A DNA stretch of 64,000 bases, from NCBI GenBank assembly GCA_034769895.1, contig JAWRYS010000710.1:186001-250000 (forward strand), given 5' to 3'. Numbering within the stretch: position 1 is the first letter of the stretch; each line of letters opens with the position of its first letter. The notes under the pieces were generated by a model. The model did no database searches. It was not told where the DNA came from and saw nothing but the letters and a program-made list of their open reading frames with translations. This document shows, in pieces, positions 54,579 through 64,000 of this stretch. The translations under genes were made by a program, and so were the position numbers. This stretch comes from Magicicada septendecula. Its lineage: Eukaryota; Arthropoda; Insecta; Hemiptera; Cicadidae.

Positions 54579-56912
54579 GTTATTTACGAAGTTAGAAGGT
54601 TCTGTGTGCACAGACACAGGCAGAACTTCATATTGCCTTATTCCACTACATAATACAGAATAGAAAACAAATAGAACTCTCCTCATGCAAAACATGGTTT
54701 AGAAAGCATGTTAACTAACCCACTATACAAATGTTTAAGATTCCAAGCCTACTACAACTTTGGAGACCATTTTCGTCACTATTTAAAAATCTCACCATTA
54801 AAGCAATACACAAAAAAACATTCAAGTTAACATGTACACGTTAATTCCTGCATACTGAAGGTTGAAATTTAAGAATGTGTTAGCATTTGAAACAATCCTG
54901 AATCAATTTGCAAAAACATTACGTATTAATACCCTTTTTAGAGATACCGGTATGCCACATTAACCATTAAAACGTAGATTGCATACAATGCGCAACGCAC
55001 TTTCGTCTCTGTTCAGTCTACACAAAACTCTCAATATGTCTCGTCTTTTAACTGTTATAGTTTAAAAATTATATTTTTATGTAAATCCAATATTCTCTAT
55101 GGAACCTCAATACTTCTGTTCAAATTTACGTACACAAAAAGCATTCTGCAAGTCACATAAACGATTAGTTTTTCAACTAACAATGAAAAATTTATTTTAT
55201 TATAATAAACTGTAATATCAATGTAGATTTGTACCTTCTAAGCGCTATTTACCATGCGATTCCCAATTTTTACTTAAAACAAAAATATCATATTTCATGT
55301 AGACAAAATTATTTGATTACATAGAGGTCTTCAGCTTCAGTTGTAACAGTGAGAATTCACGTGTTTTTTTTTACAACTCTTCATAATTTTGAAATTAAAC
55401 AACAAATCCCTTTTCTCATACTTATTAATTACAGTTGCACTCACAGACATTTTACGCGTGTACTTTAAAGAAGTTTAATTTACCAGAATACGATTATATT
55501 ATTACTCATGTTTATGTATCGAGGGTAACAGATGCCATTTTTACAGTCAACAAAATCATGTTATCCGCATTCCAGTGGCAGTGACTGATATCAGCTGATA
55601 TGATAGTTAAATAATAATGTGATAAGTATCAATAATATTTGTTTTAAGTTTGTATAGTTTTGGACTGTGTGTATTATCGATGTAGGGACGAGACAAATAT
55701 AAGGTGAAAGTACTGTGTAGTTTTTAAGAATTGTTCTGTTGTATTTGTAAATATATTTTAATAACAAACATATTACAAGAATATTTCAACAGGAGGTATT
55801 ATTAAGTAGTTAAATCTGCCTTTATATGAAGTAAATTATAGTATTACTACTACTGGAAACCCAATATTTTTCTGTATCAAGTTGACATAAATTTTAGTAA
55901 TTTGAAAACATTGATAATTTTGCAGTCCAAGTTATATTCTTATTTTAAAATAAAATTAAGGTAAATTAAAAATTTGTTTTATTCCACATGAATGTAATTA
56001 AAGAAGATTATTCAAAACGTTGTGAGAAAATGTGATAAAATTATTATTAGATACTTAAAATTATAACCACTTCAAGTGTATTATAATAAGAAAATATAAA
56101 TTAGAATCAATTTACTGTCCAGACAACAAACCTTTGTACATTTGTATGTATGGTGGTATTGATTGTTCACAATAATTCTTCAATAGTTTATGTTTTAGCT
56201 TCCACATTTGCTCATTATACACACACATTCCTTCATTCCCCAAACAAAATCAAGGACATCGTAAAGCATAATCTAAGCAAATGCAAAAATTGATGAGACA
56301 CCAAATGTTTGATATCAGAAATGTTCAATAAAATGTTTTTACTTCATTGTAGTTGAATTGTCAGTGACACAGTATGTGCATGACTGTTTAGTCACAGGTT
56401 CTGTTAATAACAGAAAAATACAAATCATCCACTTTTTCATACAGTTTTATTATTTTTTATAATTTTGTAAACATTATGTTAATGTAATTATGTGAGTGAA
56501 TTTGTATTCCATAAAAAATGTGGTAATTAAATAAAGCTTTATTATAAATTATTTTCCAACTGTTTTTTTATAATTCACAACTATTGAATTGTTACACAGA
56601 ACAACAACCAAAATGTGCACAACATTAAATAATAATTAAAAGGATTTCTTATAATTCAAAATCTCTTGAAATTTTCTCCCATAAGTAAGCAGGTAACGGT
56701 ATTAAAAATTGTAGCTTAGTTGATTTCATTCGTTTCCAGGGATTCCATTTTAAGAGGTGTTACACCTGGACATTAAACATAAATAAACTGACCTAATTAA
56801 TCAATAATTTTCACTATTGTATCATTGTTACAAAGTATTAAGCCCATATTTATGCATACTGCTGGTTAAACAAGTGTTTCTTCACAGAGTTTCTTAGTAT
56901 TAATGAAAAAAG
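54579..56912. other. AT-rich unassigned DNA
   Basis: No ORF of note and no element termini recognised. A GGTGTTACACC palindrome at about 56757 resembles the GGGTGTTAC boxes at 62.2-63.9 kb. Confidence 0.4.
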
Positions 56913-57303
56913 CAGTGTTGCAAACTGGTCAGTAAAGTCAGTAAAAGTCAGTATTTTTGAGCAAGTCAGTAAAAAGCCAGTATTTTTTAAATTGGTCAGT
57001 AAAGTCAGTTTTTTAAAGCAGAATTTAGTGGTTCTTAAGAAAGGGTTTTTACTCAATACCGGCAATTCATTTTTTTTATTTCCTTACTTTCTAACATGAT
57101 AATTAAAATTTTTTTTGTCAGAGTTAAAAAACTGGCTCAAAGTTAAGAAAGAAGAATACAACCGGAACTGAAGGGAAGAAAACGACCACCCAAAGTTTTT
57201 TAATCCGTTGTTTCGTACCGGCCTTATAATTTTTTGAAATCAAATAATTTGTTGGGACTCTTAAGTGTTTAAAAACAATTTCTTACTGTGTAAAGTATTT
57301 GAA

Positions 57304-60300
57304 ATGGGCAGGTGTAAATTTAAAAGTGACTGGCTGAGAAAGTCTGACTGTAATGGATATATTGTTGCTGAGTGGGGACGTAAAGCCAGTGACCATGAGA
57401 TGTTCTGTACCCTTTGTGTAAAAACTTTCAATATTTCGTGGGGATATGAAGCCGTGGAACAGCATGCATCTTCTCAGAAGCATAAAGAAGAATGTAAACA
57501 AAAACTTTCCTCTTCACAACTTCACCTGACTTCAGTTTGCCAATGCACAGCTGGTTCACAAGACTGTGCGCCATCTACTAGTGTTGGTGAAACAATCAAG
57601 CAAACGGTTCAGTTGTACAACATTAGAGATAGTGCAGCCAAAGCGTAACTTATTTGGGTAATGAAGACAGTTGCAGCGGACTTTCCTTTGCTTCCATCCT
57701 GTGAAGACATTCGGGAGACTTTTGAAGCGATGTTTCCATCAAGTGTTCCTACAGATTTTTCACTTTCAAGAACAAAGGCACAATACTTGATAACTGATGC
57801 TCTGGCACCATTCTTTAAAAAGCAAATGTTGAATGAAATGGATGGTGCTCTTTTCACATTATGTTTTGACAAAACTGTTAATGCTGGCTCATCAAAAGAA
57901 CTTCAAACAGCTGTTAAGTATTGGTCTCCATCTAAAGAAATGATTGTTACAAGGTATTTGCAGACTTTTGTTATGGGGTCAGCTACCGCTGATGAATTGT
58001 ATAATAAGCTGTGTGAAGCTATAGATAACACAACCTTACTGCGAACCAACTTACTGATGCTCAGTAATGATGGGCCCAATGTCAATAAAGCAGTTACAAA
58101 CCTGATGAATGAATCTCTTATTTTATTAAGAAAAAAACGAATGGTTGACATTGGTACATGCAACATTCACATACTTCACAATGCTTTTAGGCGCGGTATG
58201 AAAGAACTTGGTGATAACACTTCAAATTTGATATTCCTTATTCATGACTTTTTTGATGGTTGGCCTTCGAGATGGGAAGATTTTGAAAAAATTCAGAATG
58301 ATCTGAAGCTACCTAAGCACAGGTTCATCAAACATGTTTCTTCAAGGTGGTTGTCTTCGGAGTCAGCAGGTTTAAGACTCCTAGAACAGTGGCCAGCAGT
58401 CACGAAGTATTTCATGGTATTGTAACGAGCAGAAAATTTAAAAATTTTTAAATTTTCACCTCGGCAGAGTACGTTCACACGAGGCAGTGTCAACGACTTA
58501 TAGTTGGCGCAATAAATAAGGAGTAATGAGAAGATGTCAGTGAGGCGTCGCAGACTTGACAATAGAAACACATTAAGTTAGATCCAACTATAGAAATTGG
58601 TGGTGTAAGATGACGGGGAAAGTTTCGTCCAGAATTATTGCTCTCTGCAGCTGTAACAAAGTAAGCGAGGACATTCACACCCGTACCGAGAATTGTAGCA
58701 GATGTTGACCATGTTACGTCAGTATACGATAAACGACAAAAACGAGTGAAACTACATATGTCAATGGGACGGATGCACTGCACCTTATGAAACAATACAG
58801 TAAGATAGGCCTGACAAAGACTAAAGTCATGTTACGCAGCTGGAGTTATCGTCTAATTGACAGACAAGAATTTACGAAGGGAAAGTTGGGGTGACTTCAC
58901 CAGCCGGCAGATGTTCAAAATTGTTAATAGCCAGAAAAAAGGGGTTAGAACTTGGAACAATGCGCCAGGAAGACTGAAAGTACAGATAATGGGAATCTAT
59001 AGAAACACAGAGTTTACTCAGACAATAGGTTGTTCGACAAGTGCTTAATAGCCATAGTTTCGTCGAAACGGGTCAACGTTCGTCAGAGCGAAAAGCGGGG
59101 AGACGTAAGGACCTATTAGATGCCTTCAGACAGCGAGAAATTTGGTGGTAAGGAGTGTTTCCATAGCAACTGAAACGAAGGACCTATCGGAAGAACTATG
59201 ACGTAGAATCTTGACATGGTGGGACAGTATTTTCCAAGAAAGCTAAAAAACTGACCAATCTCGAAATGAAGTAGGTGTGAAGCACGCCAGAGACAAAATT
59301 TTGAGTAGGGACGAATTAATAAAAACTATCTGCCCAAGACAGAGAGCAGCAGTGATACTCAATTTTTGAAACAAGTAAGAGTGAGCCAGTAATACTCAAT
59401 TTTTTAGTCAGTGATACTCAATTTTTAGACAGTCTACATTCAATTTTTGAAACAAGTGATACTAAAGTTTTCAGACAGTTTTTACACTCAAATTTTCAAA
59501 TAGTTTTAACTTCAAGTGCGAGAGACGGTATATCATAAACTTTCAACAGTTTATTCTAATCATTCGGGTGAGATTTAACCGAAGTACGAGGTAACGGACT
59601 TAGTTAAAATTATACAAAGTGAACAATCAGACCGTTACACCAACAGACATTACCACTTAACGATATACAAATCAGTTGAACTTAATATAGTGTACTACAT
59701 ATTATTAACAACATAATGAACACGAAACATTAAACAAATTAATGAACAATACGAATGTTTAATGAAGCAGCGACAAGTGGAACTAGACATGTATATTAAC
59801 ATTAAAACGAAATCACAGCACACACAGTAAGATGGAACATTCGATTCAACACTGAACTTTAATTATTCACATATACGAACGCCTACGCGAGTGACCGGAA
59901 GAGTGAGTGTTAAGTGATTGTGATAAAGCAGCATCCGACGGAATGTGTCTACGAGCCATCTTCATCTCTGGAACTCGACTTCAACAACAACTAATGGATA
60001 TTCAATAACCAAGTAACCATTATTATAATTATTTCTAATTAGTAACTTCTACTGACCTGGTTTCTTTCAAAGAATTCACACCTGAGAAAATTATTAAGAA
60101 AAGTAATGAATAAATCTGAATAAAAGTAATTAATGAATGAATTAACAAAAGCTTATTTGGGATTTAATGAACGCATTAAATAAGTAATATGAATTGTTAT
60201 ATTGTTTGATTTATATATGTATGTATGTTTTCTTTGTTTTCAGCATATATTGAAACATGTATTTGTTATTATAAAATATGTATGTATTTCAGGTACAGCG

Positions 60301-61949
60301 ACGTATCATATGTACAATTATAATGTATTATGAATGATAATTAAACTAGTACTTTAAGTTGATCATAAATATGCGTTCATTATTACCAAATGCAACCCAA
60401 ATATTAACCTAAAGTTTGAAGGAATACAAATAGATTTTAAGAGTTTCATGTGTTCAAATAAAGTAAATGAATTGATAACGTTAATCTATTAAGTGATATC
60501 ACGTATGTGTTGATGAGAATCAGAAAAGTTATACATAATTTTTAAATGGCTGTTTCACACACGGCAATCACAGTTTAATTAATTAAATCACGGTTAGCAT
60601 AATAAATAATCCCCAATAATTTATTAAAGTTATAGTATTTGTGCCAAAATATAAAAGTGATTTAATGATATCATCCAAATACAAGAACATTGTTAGTCTT
60701 CTGAAAGTTAACACAATGAAAGTGGAAATAAACTTTGCTTGCTCCAGTGCTCACATATTTTCACAGTTTACTGGTCACTTTCAGAAAGAAGAACCTTTGA
60801 TTCACCTTCTGTATGATCACCTCAAAACTCTAACAAGCAGACTAATGACTCGTATATGTCATTCTGAGGTTATCTTCTCGTTAGATTCCTTGAATGATGA
60901 GAAAAGTTTTCTTCCTCTTAAAGAAGTAAACTGTGGATTAGATGTAAAAGAATTACAAATGTTACCAGAAAAGGACAAACTTGCATTTCTGCTCCAAGCA
61001 AAAAGCCATTTCATTGCTAGTTGTAAACACATTTTTACCAAGTCTTCCTTGACGTCAAAACCTTTATTGAAGCATTTTGAATGTTTGATCCCATCCGAAA
61101 GAACAAAAGACAATAGTTGGAAGTCCGTCGTTGAAGTGGCAAAAGCATTGCCTATTGATCTGAACATAGCCTCCCTTATTGATGAATGGAAGTTACTGAG
61201 TTTGGAAGAAGATGAGCTCCATAGCAAGAGCAATCGCATTGATGTTTACTGGAACCAGTTTTTAAAGAAAACTGATAAGGCAGGTGAGATGAAGTACCCA
61301 CTTGTTTCTAAGGTTGTCAAAGCAGCTTTATCTCTTTCTCATGGTTCAGCAGATGTGGAAAGAGGCTTCTTAAGCTCACAGAGAGTTATGACCTCTGATC
61401 GGGCAAGTATGTCTGAAAGAACTCTGGATGCCTATCTTCACGTTAAGCCACTCGTTGAATAAACTCTATGATGGAAAAGTACATTTGGTTCATATAAACA
61501 AAGAGCTCTTGAATCTCGCTCAGTCAGCCTATATACATCATAGGCAGTACCTAGAAGAACAACGTTTAAAGAAAGAACAGGAAAAGAAAGAAGAAGAAAC
61601 TAAGGAGAAAGAGCGTATTGCCGAAAACGAATTAGAGAAAAAACACTCAGCTGAGAGGAAAGGTATTGATGAAAAATAAGTAGTATTAAAACAACTGAAA
61701 AGTGATGAAGAAGAGAAAAGAAAAGTAGCTGATACTCTTTTAAAAGATGCAAATGAAAGATTAAAGCAGGCTATTAAAAATAAGGATCTTGTTGCGGCTA
61801 ATGTTGCACAGGCAATCCTGGAAAGTGCTCAGAAAGTTAAAGAAGAAGCTGACATAAAAAGACATGATGCGGAAGAAATTCAGAAAAATGTTGAGAAAAG
61901 AAAATCTTCACTAATTACTTCATTTTTCAATAAAAAACCCAAGCAATGA
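57304..61949 (+). pseudogene. hAT element C transposase with two stops, one shift and an insertion
   Basis: The likely start is 57304 (MGRCKFKSDWLRKSDCNGY). N-terminal zinc finger: FCTLCVKTFNISWGYEAVEQ, then HASSQKHK (C2H2). A TAA near 57646 interrupts before WVMKTVAADFPLLPS. Catalytic region: LFTLCFDKTVNAGSSKELQ, LMLSNDGPNVNKAVTNLM and GTCNIHILHNAFRRGMKEL. The frame is cut at 58421 and resumes at 60639 (VPKYKSDLMISSKYKNIVSL). C-terminal dimerisation block: YPLVSKVVKAALSLSHGSAD and VERGFLSSQRVMTSDRASMS. A one-base shift near 61455 and a TAA at 61677 precede a charged coiled-coil tail ending SSLITSFFNKKPKQ. Length and order are hAT-like, with an unusually long coiled-coil extension. Confidence 0.85.
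58421..60634. mobile_element. Insertion in hAT C, probable solo LTR
   Basis: The hAT reading frame is continuous if this 2.2 kb block is removed, and GTAT lies at both junctions (58417-58420 and 60635-60638). It begins TGTAACGAGCAG, typical of a Gypsy LTR start. It contains no coding sequence. A CCGTTACA at about 59631-59638 would be a plausible LTR end, which leaves the part after it unexplained, so the solo-LTR reading is tentative. Confidence 0.5.
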
Positions 61950-62243
61950 GTTTCAATTACAATTCTTAAGCAGACTGAATGTTTTTTAATAAGTCTCAAA
62001 CTAAAATAATGCCGTTGTATGTTAGATTTTGTTTTACAGCTGCTCAGTGGGGAGAAGGGTGGTCAATTATAAAAAATATGTTTTATACTGTCTCTAATTA
62101 CTTGTAAATTAATATTAATATGGTCGATGGAGGTCAGTAATTAAGGTCAGTGATTTTATCTTCGGTCAGTAAGAAGTCAGTATTTCAGTGATTTTAGTCA
62201 GTAAAATCAGTAATTTAGACCTCAAAACCAGTTTGCAGCCCTG

Positions 62244-63085
62244 AAAAAGGCGTGTAACGGGTGTTACTGGTTTTGGACAGTGCACTTGAGGTGCATGCAA
62301 ATAACTTTAAAACTCTGTGAGTTTTGAAGGAAAATCTGTATCTAACAAATATATGCTTTTCTACAGACTATGACAATAAAGAGCACATGTGTAGGATTTT
62401 GAAATCTTGTATACGTTTCACACACAAAAATGAAACCGTGTATTACGGGTGTTACACCATTGGTATATTAAGGTTTAAAATAACAACAAGAGGTTATATT
62501 AAGTTTTTATTTTAATCATTGCTCAACAAAAACAGAACTTTTATGATAAACATTGGTTTTTAATGTTACTTTACTACACAAAATAAAAATTACCTTAGAG
62601 CTCTAATTAAAAAAGCTAAGATAGGCCTAGTTATTTAAGTATTATTATTGGTTGTATAAAGACTATACCCATAAAGTAAAAAGACCTCTAACCATTTTTA
62701 CAAATAAAAATGAAATATTAGGGACTTTTCAACCGGTAACATAAAAGAATAAAACCCCCTCAGTTTACAATTGCATAACTTATTGCACTAAGCCTAGTAC
62801 ATTAATTATTTCATTATATATCTAAAACTCTAGAACATAAAACCTAAAGATAGTTTAAATGTCAGAAACATTTCAAATATTTATTTTTCACAAATGTTAA
62901 TTTTAAATGGAAATTCATACAGAATGGTAAAAAGTCCTTTTGTCTTTACAATAAGGTTCTGCAATTTCCCTTGAATGTTTTTAAATTTGACATGTTTTAC
63001 ATCATTCGTATCAGCAATAAATTAAGTTTTTGAATTTCCCTGAGACCTTAAAAACATTACTGATAAAAGACCTTTTAATATACTT
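62244..63085. other. Unassigned DNA with GGGTGTTAC boxes
   Basis: GTAACGGGTGTTAC occurs at about 62254, a close variant (ATTACGGGTGTTACACC) at 62442, and the complement twice near 63827 and 63850. They may be terminal or subterminal repeats of an element enclosing the gene fragment at 63086-63529. No ORF of note. Confidence 0.4.
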
Positions 63086-63529
63086 TTATAAATCTTTTAT
63101 ACATTTTTTGTGTTCCTTCGACAGAGTCCTTGGGCCCACTCGTTTTATTTTATCTTTGAACTCACAAACAAGCTTTTTAATAAGTGCATTCTTTTTACTT
63201 GGGCTGTCAGGAAGAGCCTTTTTGAGCCTGTTTACAGCTTTCCCAAAGGACTGTTTGCATTTGTAACTTCCAATCGGATAAACTTGTGGTGTTGTTGACA
63301 AACTTGCTTGTTTCTTTCTTTCTCTGCATCTTTTTACATGACTTTTTTATTCTTTCATGTTTTTTTTTTCTTTTAGCTGACAATTTGTACTTAACTTCTC
63401 TTTCATCTCTTCTCTTCTTTTTTTATCCCTTTTTCTTTCATTTTCAAGGTGTTGCTGCTACTGCTCAGTATCCACCTTCAGCATTTTGCAATACCGTTTC
63501 ATGTAAACATTTTTTTTGACTGGAGCCAT
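63086..63529 (-). pseudogene. Lysine/arginine-rich N-terminal fragment of an unrecognised repeated gene
   Basis: The minus-strand frame starts at an ATG at 63529 (MAPVKKNVYMKRYCKMLKVD) and is in one phase to 63086 apart from two in-frame stops (TAG after DTEQ, TAA after MKE). It is very basic (ERKRDKKRREEMKEK), then YKCKQSFGKAVNRLKKALPD followed by SPSKKNALIKKLVCEFKD. I recall similar starts in multi-copy uncharacterised arthropod proteins, likely TE-derived, but cannot name the family. Downstream exons were not found. Confidence 0.5.
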
Positions 63530-64000
63530 TTTGTATCTAAAAAGACAAAATAAACAAAGTCTTAGCCTAGAATAGGTTAAATTAGGCCTTATTTGAGTAT
63601 AGGCCTACATATGATAAGACATGGAATTATAATTTAATCTAAAACTAACCTAATGTAAATTGATCAAGAATCACTCACTTAAACATATTAAACTTCTAAA
63701 AACATTTATTTAAATTAAGTTTTTAATTATTGGGTGAAGTAAACAAAAGGTCCTTACCTATACTTGACCCTTGAAAAGGAAAAATATATATAAATCTAAT
63801 GGTAACGTGGTGTGAGTGATGAATTGTAACACCCGTTACTTATTTTATGTAACACCCGTTACGCAAATTACTAATTTAATTTTAAGGATTAATTAAAAAT
63901 AATGTATCCATTATTTTGAGCATAAAAATAACCTCACTTTCACAGGTGGACAAGTGTGAAAGTATTATTGTTCAGCTGTATTATAAACGTTTTGCTTAAA
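63530..64000. other. Upstream flank of the fragment, with GTAACACCCGTTAC pair
   Basis: AT-rich. Two copies of GTAACACCCGTTAC sit at about 63827-63840 and 63850-63863, near what may be an element end. Nothing else recognised. Confidence 0.4.

Larger units (their letters stand above)
56913..62243 (+). mobile_element. hAT element C, interrupted by a probable solo LTR
   Basis: Inverted termini CAGTGTTGCAAACTGG and CAGGGCTGCAAACTGG. Flanks are A-rich (GAAAAAAG before, AAAAAGGC after), so an 8 bp duplication is at best degraded. Many GTCAGTA boxes lie just inside both ends. The plus-strand transposase spans 57304-61949 with an insertion at 58421-60634. Without it the element is about 3.1 kb, a normal hAT length. 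Confidence 0.8.

Overview
This window looks like repeat-dominated nuclear DNA from an arthropod, probably an insect with a large AT-rich genome. The basis is the mix of Penelope-like, hAT, pogo/Tigger, Gypsy and Helitron elements, the split genes, the microsatellites and the lack of any bacterial gene organisation. I cannot name the species. Almost every supportable coding region belongs to a transposable element (TE). The only candidate host coding sequence is one small minus-strand exon near 13.8-14.0 kb, which I cannot identify.

Layout. 0-0.8 kb: degenerate tandem repeats of a family that returns inverted at 44.2-46.7 kb. 1.93-4.61 kb: two abutting non-autonomous Helitrons, the first carrying about six 115-132 bp tandem repeats. 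5.03-13.19 kb: a non-autonomous LTR retrotransposon with about 1.44 kb LTRs, a tRNA-iMet-type primer site and no pol gene. 14.3-27.1 kb: a nested stack. A minus-strand Gypsy element (14346-19157) has its 5' LTR cut by a hAT element starting at 19158. That hAT was in turn hit by a Penelope-like insertion (19418-19824), a 4.65 kb Academ-like element (20135-24787) and an intact-looking pogo/Tigger element (24848-27093). 27.9-33.56 kb: a decayed minus-strand Gypsy element with an unusual RanBP2-type zinc finger plus RG-rich Gag, split by a 1.57 kb insertion carrying a Helentron-type endonuclease domain. 33.6-39.8 kb: mostly unassigned DNA with a large palindromic insertion. 39861-49953: a 10.1 kb hAT element with a perfect 8 bp target duplication, holding a head-to-head Penelope-like pair, a satellite array and a broken transposase. 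50-57 kb: AT-rich DNA with short Penelope-like insertions. 56.9-62.2 kb: another hAT element interrupted by a probable solo LTR. 62.2-64 kb: an unidentified element or gene fragment.

The strongest unifying signal is a set of Penelope-like (PLE) insertions with hammerhead ribozyme motifs. Ten motif instances are visible, several with both core strands, stem II, a palindromic minimal stem III and a paired stem I. Six insertions have 11-12 bp target duplications, and a seventh sits in a microsatellite. All seven contain a self-inverted segment and a 25-45 bp tail at one end only. Hammerheads in PLEs are established knowledge; the repeated snap-back-plus-one-tail architecture is what I would examine first. 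The second most interesting item is the Academ-like element, whose single long reading frame, now broken, combines cysteine fingers, an XPG/FEN-like nuclease domain and a tesmin-type CXC domain.
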